From Sphingomonas sp. Root720 (GTDB lineage: Bacteria; Pseudomonadota; Alphaproteobacteria; Sphingomonadales; Sphingomonadaceae): a DNA stretch of 64,000 bases. Below are positions 18,251 through 27,546 of the stretch, in pieces. Under the pieces are notes generated by a model. It saw only the letters and a list, made by a program, of their open reading frames with translations, was not told the origin of the DNA and did no database searches. The DNA is taken from contig NZ_LMID01000014.1 in NCBI RefSeq assembly GCF_001428605.1, positions 972-64,971 on the forward strand, read 5' to 3'. Every line of letters starts with the position of its first letter. Position 1 is the stretch's first letter. Made by a program: the position numbers and the translations under genes.

Positions 18251-18266
18251 GGAAATGCTCCTCCGT

Positions 18267-19811
18267 CTAGCCGAGGCCGACCGAGCGCCGCCGCTGCGCG
18301 GCGAAGGCGGCCCGCTCGCCCGCGCCGCGCGCGCTGCGATCGAAGTGCGAGACGAGGAACGCGGCGCCGAGCGCGGCGCCGAGCGCGAGCACGGTCGGAT
18401 ATTCATAAGGAAAGAGCGCCTGCGGCTGGCCCAGCGTGTCGACCCACACCTTCTTGCTGAGGATGATCGGCCCGATCGAGAAGAGGAGGCCGAGCGTGCC
18501 GCCGGCAACCGCGCCGCGCGTGGTCAGGCCCTTCCAGTAGAGCGCGAGCAGCAGGATCGGGCAGTTGACGCTGGCGGCGATGACCAGCGGCAAGGTCGCG
18601 AGGAAGCCGATATTCTCATGCTCGAAGGCGAGTCCCAGCAGCACCGAGGCGGCCCCGATCACCGCCGCCGCGATCTTCGAGACGCGCACCTCGCTCCGTT
18701 CGCTCGGCGTGGTCCGCGCGAAGACGTGGCGGTAGAGATCGCGCGACACCGCCGAGGCGGCCGCCAGCGTCAGCCCGGCGACGACGGCCAGGATCGTCGC
18801 GAAGGAGACCGCGGAGACCGCGCCGAGCAGCGTCGGTCCGCCGAGGGCCTCGGCGAGATGGAGCGCCGCCATGTTGAGGCCACCGATCAGTTTGCCGTCG
18901 GCCGTTGCGAAGCGCGTATCGCCCGACAGCAACGCCATCGCCGCATAGCCCAGCAGTACCATCAGCATCTGGAACACCGCGATGATCAGCGCGGCGATGC
19001 CGAGCGAGCGCCGCGCGGAAATCCCGTCGCGCACCGTGAAGAAGCGCATCAGGATATGCGGCAGGCCGATCGGCCCGAGCGCGAAGGCGAGCGCCAGCGA
19101 CACCGCGCTGAAGCCGTCGGGCAGCAGCCCCGTCTCGCGCATGCGGCCGGTGGCGCCGGTGGAGGAGGCCGCCGCCGCGTCGATCAGCGACACCGGGCTG
19201 AAGCCGTAGATGCCTATGGCCAACAGCACCATCGTCAGCGCGATCAGGACGAGCAGCGTCGCCTTGATGATCTGGATCCACGTCGTCGCGGTCATCCCGC
19301 CGAACACGACGTAGAAGACCATCAATATGCCGAAGCAGGCGATCGCATAGCCATAAGGCAGGCCGAACAGCCCGGCGATCAGAGTGGCCCCGCCGACCAT
19401 CTGCGCGATCAGGTAGAAGCCGGTCACGCACAATGTGCTGATCGCGGTGAACAGGCGTATCGGCTTCTCGTCGAGCCGGTAGCTCACCGCGTCGGAAAAG
19501 GTGTAGCGGCCGAGGTTGCGCAGGCGCTCCGCGACCAGGCACAGGACGATCGGCCAGCCAGCCGCGGCGCCGACCGCATAGATCAGCCCGTCGTCGCCCA
19601 TTCCGTAGAAGACCGAGAGCGTCCCCAGGAAAGAGGCGGCCGACAGATAGTCGCCGGAAATCGCGAGCCCGTTCTGCACGGGGGTGATCTTGCCGCCCGC
19701 CGCATAGAAGCCCTCGGCGCTCTTGCTGCGCCGATGCGCCCACCAGGTGATGACGAGGGACGACAGGACGATCGCGGCGAAGATGATGATCGCCGAAGGA
19801 TGGACGGTCAT
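18267..19811 (-). CDS. actP: Sodium:solute symporter, ActP-like (acetate/monocarboxylate)
   Basis: The product is 514 aa with about 13 hydrophobic helices. Recognisable SSF features include an EGFYAAGG N-terminal loop, a GLAISGDYLSAASFLG segment in the first core helix and a GGMTATTWIQIIKA segment. The length and motifs match the cation/acetate symporter ActP. It is co-transcribed with the DUF485 gene upstream (start overlaps that stop). It probably takes up acetate, pyruvate or another short acid; substrate among monocarboxylates is not decided by sequence. Confidence 0.8.
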   Translation of the reverse strand: MTVHPSAIIIFAAIVLSSLVITWWAHRRSKSAEGFYAAGGKITPVQNGLAISGDYLSAASFLGTLSVFYGMGDDGLIYAVGAAAGWPIVLCLVAERLRNLGRYTFSDAVSYRLDEKPIRLFTAISTLCVTGFYLIAQMVGGATLIAGLFGLPYGYAIACFGILMVFYVVFGGMTATTWIQIIKATLLVLIALTMVLLAIGIYGFSPVSLIDAAAASSTGATGRMRETGLLPDGFSAVSLALAFALGPIGLPHILMRFFTVRDGISARRSLGIAALIIAVFQMLMVLLGYAAMALLSGDTRFATADGKLIGGLNMAALHLAEALGGPTLLGAVSAVSFATILAVVAGLTLAAASAVSRDLYRHVFARTTPSERSEVRVSKIAAAVIGAASVLLGLAFEHENIGFLATLPLVIAASVNCPILLLALYWKGLTTRGAVAGGTLGLLFSIGPIILSKKVWVDTLGQPQALFPYEYPTVLALGAALGAAFLVSHFDRSARGAGERAAFAAQRRRSVGLG

Positions 19812-20134
19812 CGCCCGTCCCCGCCGATGTCGGTCGGAATGCTGTCGCCGCGCAGTTTGTCGGTGCGGTTGGCGACCGCGGAGAAGAGCAGGATGCCGAC
19901 GATGAACAGCGCGAGCAGGCAGAGTGCGGCCACCGTGAAGCCGCTCACCGCATGACCGAACAGCGTCCGGTCGAGCACCGGCCAGTCGAGGGTCATCGCG
20001 ACCATGAAGGCGATGGTGACCAGGACCGCGAGCGCTGAGATGGTCCAGCCCAGACGCTCCTGGCTGCGCAGCGCGGCTTCCAGGCGAGCGTCCGCAGGCG
20101 GGCCGGCTTCCTCAGGGGACAATTGCTCGGCCAT
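19808..20134 (-). CDS. DUF485 (YjcH-like) small membrane partner of the symporter
   Basis: The product is 108 aa with two membrane helices (ISALAVLVTIAFMVAMTL and GFTVAALCLLALFIVGILLF) separated by a short loop, and a polar tail. DUF485 proteins are encoded directly before ActP-type symporters, as here, with a 4-bp stop/start overlap. The N-terminal 30 residues are acidic and cytoplasmic. It is presumed to be an accessory subunit or stabiliser. The start at 20134 has GGAGC a few bases upstream (minus strand). Confidence 0.75.
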   Translation of the reverse strand: MAEQLSPEEAGPPADARLEAALRSQERLGWTISALAVLVTIAFMVAMTLDWPVLDRTLFGHAVSGFTVAALCLLALFIVGILLFSAVANRTDKLRGDSIPTDIGGDGR

Positions 20135-20233
20135 CGAAGCTCCTTCTAGCGGGGCGGGTCTGCGCGATCTCCTTCATCGGGCTCCCATGTCCAACTGACA
20201 AGCTATTCGGCGACGGCCGGTCGAGACGCCGGT

Positions 20234-20713
20234 TCAGTCGAGATTGTCGTGGAGCCGGTTGAGCATGTCGATCAGGGCGGTGAAATCGCGGGCGCTGAAG
20301 GTGCGGATCAGCTTGCGATAGACCGGCGCCGTCACCGTGCGGGCGGCGGCCAGCTTTTCCCGCCCTTCCTCCGTCAGGAAAAGCTCGGTCACCCGGCCGT
20401 CATCCATGCTCGGGCGGCTGCCGATCAGGCCGGCCTTGGTCATGCGTTCAACGATCCGCATCATCGTCGAGATGTTGATCACGGCCGAGCGGGCGATCTG
20501 CGCGATCGGCTGGGGCGATCGCTCGCCCAGGACCATCAGGACCCGCCATGTCGGGATGTCGATGCCGATCTTCCGCAGTTCGGCTTCGATCACGACATTG
20601 TAGCGGCTCACCGCCCGGTTGAGCAGATAGAAGGGATAGGCATCGACCCGGAATTCTTCCGAACCGGGATCGCCGTAGTGACGCAGGTCCTTGGTCATCG
20701 CTTCCTTCGCCAT
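20234..20713 (-). CDS. MarR-family regulator, candidate controller of the isatin/Rieske genes
   Basis: The product is 159 aa. The winged-helix MarR core runs from about residue 45 to 120: helix-turn-helix PIAQIARSAVINISTMMRIVERM and wing SMDDGRVTELFLTEEG. It is divergent from the cyclase-family gene, with a 73-bp gap containing a perfect palindrome 13 bases from its start codon, the typical MarR autoregulatory arrangement. The same palindrome core recurs in front of the Rieske dioxygenase operon at 29.9 kb, which suggests one regulon. The ligand is probably an aromatic intermediate; auxin-degradation loci in other bacteria use MarR regulators. Confidence 0.8.
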   Translation of the reverse strand: MAKEAMTKDLRHYGDPGSEEFRVDAYPFYLLNRAVSRYNVVIEAELRKIGIDIPTWRVLMVLGERSPQPIAQIARSAVINISTMMRIVERMTKAGLIGSRPSMDDGRVTELFLTEEGREKLAAARTVTAPVYRKLIRTFSARDFTALIDMLNRLHDNLD

Positions 20714-20726
20714 AAGGCAGAAAATG

Positions 20727-20740
20727 CTTGCATATGCAAG
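20727..20740. promoter_or_regulatory. Palindromic operator CTTGCATATGCAAG
   Basis: A perfect 14-bp palindrome lies between the MarR gene (start 20713, minus) and the cyclase-family gene (start 20787, plus). Its core TTGCATATGCAA recurs exactly at 29944-29955. Position and symmetry fit a MarR dimer site controlling both divergent promoters. Confidence 0.7.
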
Positions 20741-20786
20741 TTTAATGAGACAGGCTTGCCTCGGTCCATGATGTGGAGACGGTCAG

Positions 20787-21578
20787 ATGTCCAGCCTCGA
20801 AGCGCTCGCCGCTGTCGCTACCAGCCTTGCCGACGGATCGATCGATGTGATCGACCTGACGCAGACTCTTTCAGAAGATACGCCGGTGCTGGTGCTGCCG
20901 CCGAACTTCGGCCAGTGCGCACCCTTCTCGCGGGAAGAGATCTCGCGCTACGATGATCGCGGCGTCGCCTGGTACTGGAGCAATTTCACCGTCGGCGAGC
21001 ATACCGGCACACATTTCGATGCGCCGGTCCACTGGGTCAGCGGCGCGCAGCTTCCGGACAACACGCTGGACCGCATTCCGGCGCGCGACTTCATCGCTCC
21101 GGCAGTCGTCCTCGATTTTTCCGCGCAGGCCGCGGCGGACCCCGATTATCTGCTGACCGCCGCCGATATCGAGGCGTGGGAGGCCGAGCATGGCCGCATC
21201 CCGGCGCGGAGCTGGGTGCTGTTCCGCACCGACTGGTCGAAGCGCGACGTCGATGCCTACACCAACCGCCGCGAGGATGGCGCCCACACGCCGGGGCCGG
21301 ACCCCGAGGCGGTGCGCCTGCTGGTCGAGGATCGCGACATCCTGGGCTTCGGGGTTGAGACGATCGGAACCGACGCGGGCCAGGCCCATCTGCTCGATCC
21401 GGCCTATCCGGCACATACCCTGCTGCACGGCGCTGGCCGCTATGGCCTCCAGTGCCTGGCCGACCTCGATCGCCTGCCGCCGACCGGTGCGGTGGTGATC
21501 GCCACGCCTCTCAAGATCCGGGACGGTTCGGGCAGCCCGCTGCGCGTCGTCGCGCTCGTAGCGCGTTCCGATGGCTGA
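20787..21578 (+). CDS. Cyclase-family metal hydrolase, isatin hydrolase/formamidase-like
   Basis: The product is 263 aa. The metal signature H72-TGT-H76-F-D78-APVH is that of the cyclase family (PF04199), which contains isatin hydrolase (isatin to isatinate, Mn) and kynurenine formamidase KynB (Zn). Its length is nearer isatin hydrolase (about 260 aa) than KynB (about 210 aa). GGAGA precedes the ATG. It overlaps by 8 bp the gene for a 2-oxoacid:ferredoxin oxidoreductase subunit. That neighbour could consume isatinate, which is itself an aryl 2-oxoacid, and so favours isatin hydrolysis over formylkynurenine hydrolysis; no kynureninase or tryptophan dioxygenase is nearby. Confidence 0.75.
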   Translation: MSSLEALAAVATSLADGSIDVIDLTQTLSEDTPVLVLPPNFGQCAPFSREEISRYDDRGVAWYWSNFTVGEHTGTHFDAPVHWVSGAQLPDNTLDRIPARDFIAPAVVLDFSAQAAADPDYLLTAADIEAWEAEHGRIPARSWVLFRTDWSKRDVDAYTNRREDGAHTPGPDPEAVRLLVEDRDILGFGVETIGTDAGQAHLLDPAYPAHTLLHGAGRYGLQCLADLDRLPPTGAVVIATPLKIRDGSGSPLRVVALVARSDG

Positions 21579-23697
21579 ACGGTCTTTCGCCGCCGAGGTC
21601 GAACGGCTCAAGCTCGGCGAGGGTGAGACCTTCGTCGGCGAGGGCATCCTGGCAGTCACCAAGGCGCTGCTCCAGTCGGGCGTCGCCTATGTCGGCGGCT
21701 ATCAGGGGTCGCCGATCAGCCATCTGATGGACGTCTTCGCCGACGCCAACGACCTGCTCGCCAGCCTCGGCGTCCACTTCGAGGCGAGCGCGAGCGAGGC
21801 GACGGCGGCGGCGATGCTGGCGGCTTCGGTCAACTATCCGCTGCGCGGCGCGGTCGCCTGGAAATCGGTCGTCGGCACCAACGTCGCATCCGACGCGCTG
21901 TCGAACGTGGCTTCGGGCGGCGTCACCGGCGGCGCGCTGGTGATCGTCGGCGAGGATTATGGCGAAGGCTCCTCGATCATGCAGGAGCGGACCCACGCCT
22001 TCGCGATGAAATCGCAGATGTGGCTGATGGACCCGCGGCCCAATCTGCCGAGCATCGTCGACGCGGTCGAGAGCGCCTTCCAGCTGTCGGAAGCCTCCAA
22101 CACCCCCGTGATGCTGGAGATGCGGGTTCGCTCCTGCCACATGACCGGCAGCTTCGTCGCCAAGGACAATGTCCGTCCCGCGATGACCGTCGACGAGGCG
22201 GCGGCGTCGCCCGTCCGCGACACCAACCGGATCGTCCTGCCGCCCGCCAATTTCCTCCATGAGGTGGAGAAGGTCGAGAAGCGCTGGCCGGCCGGCATCG
22301 CCTTCGTCCGCGACAACAAGCTCAACGAATGGTTCGGCCCGGACGAGGGCGAGGTCGGGCTGATCGTCCAGGGCGGCCTGTTCAACAGCCTCAATCGGGG
22401 GCTGGAACTGCTCGGCCTGTCGGATGCGCTGGGCGCGTCGCAGCTTCCGATCTATTGCCTCAACGTCACCTATCCGCTCATCCCCGACGAGGTCGCCGCC
22501 TTCTGCCACGGCAAGCGCGCGGTGCTGATCCTCGAGGAGGGGCAGCCCGAGTTCATCGAGCACGAACTGAACACGCTCGTCCGCCGCGCCGATCTCCAGA
22601 CCCGGATCGTCGGCAAGGACGTGCTGCCCCGCGCCGGCGATTACACCGCCGAAACGATGGCGCGCGGGGTGCGCAAGTTCGCCGCCGAATGGCTGCCCTC
22701 GCTCGATCTGCCCGATATCTCGATCGTGCCGCTTCCGACGCCGGTTGCCTCGCAGATCCCGCAGCGCCCGGCCGGCTTCTGCACCGGCTGTCCGGAGCGC
22801 CCGATCTTCACCTCGATGAAGCTGCTCGAACGCGAGCTGGGGCCGGCGCATGTGTCGGCCGACATCGGTTGCCACCTTTTCTCGATCCTGCCGCCGTTCA
22901 ACATCGGCAACACGACGATGGGCTACGGACTGGGAACCGCAGGCGCCTCGGCCTTCAAGCCCAAGGACAAGCGCGCGATCGCGGTGATGGGCGACGGCGG
23001 CTTCTGGCACAACGGCCTGACCTCGGGCATCGGCAACGCCGTCTTCAACAAGGACGACACCGTCACCGTCATCATCGACAACGGCTATTCGGCGGCGACC
23101 GGCGGGCAGGACATCCTGTCGTCGCGCGCCGACAACCGCGCGCGGACCACGCGGCACCCCATCGAGAGGGCGGTGCGCGGGATCGGTGCGGGCTGGGTCC
23201 GCACCGTGAACCGCACCTATGACCTGAAGCGCATGACGGCGGCGCTGCGCGAGGCGATGACCAGCCCCGAGCGCGGGCCGAAGATCGTCATCGCCCAGTC
23301 GGAATGCATGCTCAACAAGCAGCGCCGCGAGAAGCCGGTGGTGCGCAAGGCGATGAGCGAAGGCAAGCGGGTCGAGCGCGAGCGCTTCGGCATCGATCCC
23401 GACACCTGCACCGGCGATCATAGCTGCATCCGCCTGTCGGGCTGTCCGTCGCTGTCGATCAAGCCCAATCCCGATCCGCTGCGGCAGGACCCGATCGCCC
23501 ATGTCGACAACAGCTGCGTCGGTTGTGGCCTGTGCGGGGAGGTCAGCCATGCGGCGGTGCTGTGCCCAAGCTTCTACCGCGCCAACATCGTCGCCAATCC
23601 CGGCCGCTGGGAGGGCTGGTGGAAGACGCTGCGCTCGCGGCTGATCGGCGGGCTCCAGGCGCGCGATGCGCGCGTCCGTGCGGCGAGGGCGTTCTGA
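21571..23697 (+). CDS. iorA: Indolepyruvate/2-oxoacid:ferredoxin oxidoreductase, alpha (IorA-like) subunit
   Basis: The product is 708 aa. It holds an N-terminal pyrimidine-binding domain (GGYQGSPISHLMDVF), a CTGCPERP segment, the TPP/Mg motif beginning G474-D-G, and a C-terminal ferredoxin domain with eight-Cys-type clusters (CTGDHSC, SGC, then CVGCGLCG and a later Cys). This is the architecture of IorA, which oxidatively decarboxylates aryl 2-oxoacids to acyl-CoA. ATG 21571 lies inside the end of the cyclase-family gene; the stop overlaps the beta-subunit start. Possible substrates are indolepyruvate, phenylglyoxylate-type acids or isatinate. Confidence 0.85.
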   Translation: MAERSFAAEVERLKLGEGETFVGEGILAVTKALLQSGVAYVGGYQGSPISHLMDVFADANDLLASLGVHFEASASEATAAAMLAASVNYPLRGAVAWKSVVGTNVASDALSNVASGGVTGGALVIVGEDYGEGSSIMQERTHAFAMKSQMWLMDPRPNLPSIVDAVESAFQLSEASNTPVMLEMRVRSCHMTGSFVAKDNVRPAMTVDEAAASPVRDTNRIVLPPANFLHEVEKVEKRWPAGIAFVRDNKLNEWFGPDEGEVGLIVQGGLFNSLNRGLELLGLSDALGASQLPIYCLNVTYPLIPDEVAAFCHGKRAVLILEEGQPEFIEHELNTLVRRADLQTRIVGKDVLPRAGDYTAETMARGVRKFAAEWLPSLDLPDISIVPLPTPVASQIPQRPAGFCTGCPERPIFTSMKLLERELGPAHVSADIGCHLFSILPPFNIGNTTMGYGLGTAGASAFKPKDKRAIAVMGDGGFWHNGLTSGIGNAVFNKDDTVTVIIDNGYSAATGGQDILSSRADNRARTTRHPIERAVRGIGAGWVRTVNRTYDLKRMTAALREAMTSPERGPKIVIAQSECMLNKQRREKPVVRKAMSEGKRVERERFGIDPDTCTGDHSCIRLSGCPSLSIKPNPDPLRQDPIAHVDNSCVGCGLCGEVSHAAVLCPSFYRANIVANPGRWEGWWKTLRSRLIGGLQARDARVRAARAF

Positions 23698-25181
23698 TGG
23701 CTGGCGGCGAAAACACACGCGACCGCATCGGGATCGCGATCCTCGCGCTCGGCGGGCAGGGCGGCGGCGTACTCGCCGACTGGATCCAGGAGCTCGCGCG
23801 GCACCATGGCTGGCTTGCCCAGGGGACCTCGGTCCCCGGGGTCGCGCAGCGCACCGGTTCGACCGTCTATTATGTCGAACTGGCGCCGGCGCCGGCCGGT
23901 GCGCTGCCGATCATGGCGCAGATGCCGACGCCGGGCGACGTCGACATCGTCATCGCATCGGAGCTGATGGAGGTCGGCCGCGCGATGCTGCGCAACTTCT
24001 CGACCGCCGACCGGACCACGCTGATCGGCTCGACGCACCGCATCTATGCGATCGCCGAGAAGAGCGGGATGGGCGACGCGCGCGGCAGCAGCGACCAGAT
24101 CATCGAAGCGACCGCCCGCCGGGCGAAGCGCTTCGTCGGCTTCGACATGGAAGCCGCGACCGAGCGATCGGGCAGCGTGATCAGCGCGATCATGTTCGGC
24201 GCCCTCGGCGGCAGCGGCGCGCTGCCCTTCCCGCGCGAGGCGTTCGAACAGGCGATCCGCGACAGCGGCATCGCCGTGGCGAGCAACCTGCGCGGCTTCG
24301 ACGAGGGCTTTCGCGCCGCTCAGGCCCCGGTCGCGCTGCCGGACGAGGCCGAACATCCCATCCCGCAGCCGACCACCGAGACCGGCCGGCGGCTGCGCGA
24401 CCGTGTTCTCGGCGAACTGCCCGAGCCGGCGCACCGCCATGCGCTGCACGGCGTCCAGCGGCTGATGGACTATCAGGACGCGGGCTATGCCACGCTCTAT
24501 CTCGACCGGCTGGCGGGCATCGCCCGGCTCGATGCCGCGCCTTGGGAGATCACGGCGGAAGCCGCGCGCCATCTGGCGCTCTGGATGAGCTACGAGGACA
24601 CGATCCGCGTCGCCGACCTTAAGGTCCGGACCTCGCGCTTCGAGCGGGTCCGCTCCGAGGTCAAGGCCGGCGAGGAGCAGTTGCTCGGGATCACCGAGTT
24701 CATGCATCCGCGCCTCCAGGAGGTTTGCGAGACGCTGCCCGCCGGGCTTGGCCGCTGGATCCTGCGCTCGCCGCGTCTGTCGAAATGGCTCGAAGGCTTT
24801 TTCCGCGACGGCCGCTACGTCGAGACGACCAGCCTGCGCTGGTTTCTCGTCCTGCGCCTGCTCGCGGCGATGCGTCCGATGCGCCCGCGCTCGCTGCGTT
24901 ATGTCGAGGAGCAGGAGCGGATCGACGGCTGGCTGACCGATATCCGCGACAGCATCGGGCGCGATCCGGCGGTCGCCCTCGCGCTGGTGCGCGCGCAGCG
25001 GCTGATCAAGGGCTATGGCGACACGTTCGAGCGGGGCCTGCGCAACTTCCGCGCCATCCGCGCGGCGCTGTTCGCACGCGCCGCCGCCGATCGCCGCGCC
25101 GAATGGCTCGATGAAGCCTGCGCCCAGGCGCTCGCCGACGACAGCGGCAAGGCGCTGGAACGGGTTTTGGCCGCCGCCTGA
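23697..25181 (+). CDS. iorB: Indolepyruvate oxidoreductase beta (IorB-like) subunit with long C-terminal extension
   Basis: The product is 494 aa. The first 190 residues are the gamma/beta domain of 2-oxoacid oxidoreductases (ILALGGQGGG nucleotide loop, GTSVPGVAQRTGSTVYYVE). The remaining 300 residues are a mostly helical extension, as in the fused aerobic-type enzymes (DUF6537-like), so the protein is more than twice the length of archaeal IorB (about 200 aa). ATG overlaps the alpha-subunit stop (TGATG). The ferredoxin partner is not in the window. It ends 2 bp from the convergent flavin oxidoreductase gene. Confidence 0.8.
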   Translation: MAGGENTRDRIGIAILALGGQGGGVLADWIQELARHHGWLAQGTSVPGVAQRTGSTVYYVELAPAPAGALPIMAQMPTPGDVDIVIASELMEVGRAMLRNFSTADRTTLIGSTHRIYAIAEKSGMGDARGSSDQIIEATARRAKRFVGFDMEAATERSGSVISAIMFGALGGSGALPFPREAFEQAIRDSGIAVASNLRGFDEGFRAAQAPVALPDEAEHPIPQPTTETGRRLRDRVLGELPEPAHRHALHGVQRLMDYQDAGYATLYLDRLAGIARLDAAPWEITAEAARHLALWMSYEDTIRVADLKVRTSRFERVRSEVKAGEEQLLGITEFMHPRLQEVCETLPAGLGRWILRSPRLSKWLEGFFRDGRYVETTSLRWFLVLRLLAAMRPMRPRSLRYVEEQERIDGWLTDIRDSIGRDPAVALALVRAQRLIKGYGDTFERGLRNFRAIRAALFARAAADRRAEWLDEACAQALADDSGKALERVLAAA

Positions 25182-25183
25182 GG

Positions 25184-26758
25184 TCAGAGCCTCCGGCCGA
25201 CCATATGGCCCGACATGCCGGCAAGGCCCGGCCCCGGATGGGTCGATGCGCCGATATGGAAGAGCCGCCGCACCGGCGTGTCGTGGTTGCGGCCGCCGGC
25301 CAGCGGGCGGAACAGGTGGAACTGGTCGATCGAACAGGCGCCCGAATAGGGATCGCCGCCGACCAGGTTGACGTTCATCGCCTCCAGATCGGCCGGCGAG
25401 AGGATCGCCGTCTTCAGCAGCGCGGACTCGAGATTGGCGATATGGCCCCCGAGCCGCGCCAGGATGCGGGCGGCGTAGGCTTCGGCCAGCGCCGGGGTCC
25501 AGCGGCCGTCGGCGGGGACCGCGATGCTGCCGGCCGCGTCGCCGCGCACGATCCTCGGCAGTTCCTGGAGCTGGATCCAGAGCAGTCCCTGGCCCTGCGG
25601 CACCCGCGACGGATCGGTCGCGGCCGGCTGGCCGACGACGATCGTCCCCTCGACCGGCAGCAGCCCCCGCTCGGCCTCGTTCACCGCGCGCGAAACCCCG
25701 TCGAGGCCTGGCGTGACGTGAACGAGCGCGACCTTCTCCAGCGCCGGGTCGGTCCAGCGCGGCAGTTCCGACAGGGCGATGTGGATCTGCATGTCGGCGC
25801 GGCCATAGCTGTAGCGCCGGGCGCGCTCGGCCTGCGCGGCCGGCGGATCGGCGAGCAGGCGGCCGTAGAGCTGGGTCGGGGTGACGTTCGCGACCACGCC
25901 CTTGCGCGCCATCAGGCGCCGCCCGTCGGCGGTCTCCACCCCGGTCGCGGTGCCGCGCTCGACGATGATGCGGGTCACGTCGGCGCCGGTGCTCACCTGC
26001 CCGCCATGCGCCTCGATCAGCGCGGCGAAGGCGCCGACGAGCTGGGAGACGCCGCCTTCGACGAAGGGAATGCCCACGGCTTCGAGGGTGAACAGGATGA
26101 GCTTCCCCATCAGCGCCGAGAGCGGCGCGTCGGGGCCGAGGCCGGTGTGGAGGATCCAGGGCGCGATCAGCGCGCGGGCCAGGTCCGATCCGAAATCCTG
26201 CTCCAGCCAGGCGCGCATCGGGCGCAGGAAGTCGCCGGCGAGGCCGGCGAAGGCGTCGACCCGCTGGCGGAGCAGCGTTCGCCCGAGCAGGCCCAGCGTC
26301 TGGCGGCTGCGCGGTTCGAGGCCGAGCAGCCCGAAGATCAGCGGCGCGTTCGCCTCGATCTCCTCCATAGCGCGGACATAGGCCGCGCCGTCGCCGGGAT
26401 GGAGGGCGTCGAACGCGGCGGCATTCGCCTCGCGCGACGGGCCGAAGACCATCGCGCGCCCATCGTCGAGCATGACCGCGGTGGGTTGCGGTGCGGTCAC
26501 GAGGCGCAGGCCATGCTCGGCCAGCCTGGGGCCGAGCAGCGGATAATGGGCGGCAGTGACGAACAGCGGCAGCGACATCGCGAACAGGTCGTGGCGGAAG
26601 CCCGGCAGCGTCGCCTCGGCGGTGCGCAGGCAGCCGCCGGCGATCTCGTTGCGTTCGAGCACCAGCACGCGGCGCCCCTTCAGCGCCAGTTCGGCGGCGC
26701 AGACCAGCGAGTTGATGCCGCTGCCGATGATGATCACGTCATGCTGCGCGGTGGTCAT
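25184..26758 (-). CDS. FAD-dependent oxidoreductase, phytoene-desaturase-like
   Basis: The product is 524 aa. The N-terminal dinucleotide-binding motif (IIIGSGINSLVCAAELA ... VLVLERN) and the GGCLRT flavin contact are followed by a long substrate domain and a C-terminal GASTHPGPGLAGMSG segment, all typical of the CrtI/phytoene dehydrogenase and amine oxidase superfamily. It is the last gene of the Rieske operon, overlapping the SDR gene by 4 bp. In this setting it likely desaturates or oxidises a cyclic intermediate; no carotenoid gene is nearby. Confidence 0.75.
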   Translation of the reverse strand: MTTAQHDVIIIGSGINSLVCAAELALKGRRVLVLERNEIAGGCLRTAEATLPGFRHDLFAMSLPLFVTAAHYPLLGPRLAEHGLRLVTAPQPTAVMLDDGRAMVFGPSREANAAAFDALHPGDGAAYVRAMEEIEANAPLIFGLLGLEPRSRQTLGLLGRTLLRQRVDAFAGLAGDFLRPMRAWLEQDFGSDLARALIAPWILHTGLGPDAPLSALMGKLILFTLEAVGIPFVEGGVSQLVGAFAALIEAHGGQVSTGADVTRIIVERGTATGVETADGRRLMARKGVVANVTPTQLYGRLLADPPAAQAERARRYSYGRADMQIHIALSELPRWTDPALEKVALVHVTPGLDGVSRAVNEAERGLLPVEGTIVVGQPAATDPSRVPQGQGLLWIQLQELPRIVRGDAAGSIAVPADGRWTPALAEAYAARILARLGGHIANLESALLKTAILSPADLEAMNVNLVGGDPYSGACSIDQFHLFRPLAGGRNHDTPVRRLFHIGASTHPGPGLAGMSGHMVGRRL

Positions 26759-27546
26759 TCGCCCTCTCCCTCGAACCATGGGCGCGGCCCCAGGCCCTGG
26801 TCGGGGCCGAGGACCGAATAGCCGCCGTCGACGGCCAGGTCGCCCCCGGTCATGAAGCGTGCCATGTCCGAGCACGCGAAGACCACCACGTCGCCCACAT
26901 CGCCGCCCCGGCCGACCCGGCCGAGCGGATGGGTGCGCGCGCCGACCCGATCGGCGCGGTCCTCGCTGCCGGCCATGCTTTCCAGCGCGGGGGACCAGGT
27001 CCAGGCCGGGGAAACGGTGAGCACCCTTATCCCGCGCGGCGCGAGCGTCACCGCGGCGTTCTTGGTCAACTGCATGATGGCGGCCTTCGATGCCGGATAA
27101 AGCATCCGGCCGGCGGCGCCGAACTTGCCGCCGACGCTGCCGATATTGACGATGACCCCGCCGGGCGACGGCATCAGATCGGCGGCCTGCGCCATCAGCA
27201 GCGCCGGGCCGACCAGGTTGACGTCGAGCGATCGCCGCCAGTCGGCGCGGGTCGCGCCGAAGCCCGGATCGACATAGAGGCAGGCATTGTTGACGAGGAT
27301 GTCGAGCCGCCCGAAACGCGCAACGGCGGTGTCGAGGCAGGCGGCGATGCCTTCGTCCTCGGCCAGGTCGGCGGCGACGAACGCCGCCCTGTCGCCCAGC
27401 GCCGCCGCCACCGCCGCGCCGCGTTCGGCGTCGCGGCCGGTGACGAGCACCGACGCGCCCGCCGCGTGCAGCGAGGCGGCGATGTCGGCGCCGAGACCCT
27501 GGGTCGCGCCGGTCACGATAGCGACCTTGCCGTCGAGGGAGATCAT
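26755..27546 (-). CDS. Short-chain dehydrogenase/reductase
   Basis: The product is 263 aa, a classical SDR: TGATQGLG cofactor loop, NNAC (Asn of the NNAG motif kept, Gly replaced by Cys), catalytic Ser in IGS, and Tyr/Lys in YPASK. Asp at the VAAD position and Arg after VTGRD leave NAD versus NADP open. The stop overlaps the FAD-oxidoreductase start and the start overlaps the isochorismatase-fold stop, so all five genes of this unit are coupled. Likely role: oxidise the cis-dihydrodiol or hydroxylated product of the Rieske dioxygenase. Confidence 0.8.
   Translation of the reverse strand: MISLDGKVAIVTGATQGLGADIAASLHAAGASVLVTGRDAERGAAVAAALGDRAAFVAADLAEDEGIAACLDTAVARFGRLDILVNNACLYVDPGFGATRADWRRSLDVNLVGPALLMAQAADLMPSPGGVIVNIGSVGGKFGAAGRMLYPASKAAIMQLTKNAAVTLAPRGIRVLTVSPAWTWSPALESMAGSEDRADRVGARTHPLGRVGRGGDVGDVVVFACSDMARFMTGGDLAVDGGYSVLGPDQGLGPRPWFEGEGE

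Noticed and set aside
17817-19955. Plus-strand open frame of 712 codons across the second Ldi gene end and actP
   Set aside because: Runs over two real genes in other frames; Arg/Asp/Gln-rich with no motif.
20787-21578. Kynurenine formamidase (KynB) as the function of the cyclase-family gene
   Set aside because: Not excluded by motifs, but length and lack of any kynurenine-pathway neighbour make isatin hydrolase-type activity more likely.
21511-23718. Minus-strand open frame of 735 codons opposite iorA
   Set aside because: Shadow frame; composition is typical of antisense third-position GC bias and lacks any motif or ribosome site.
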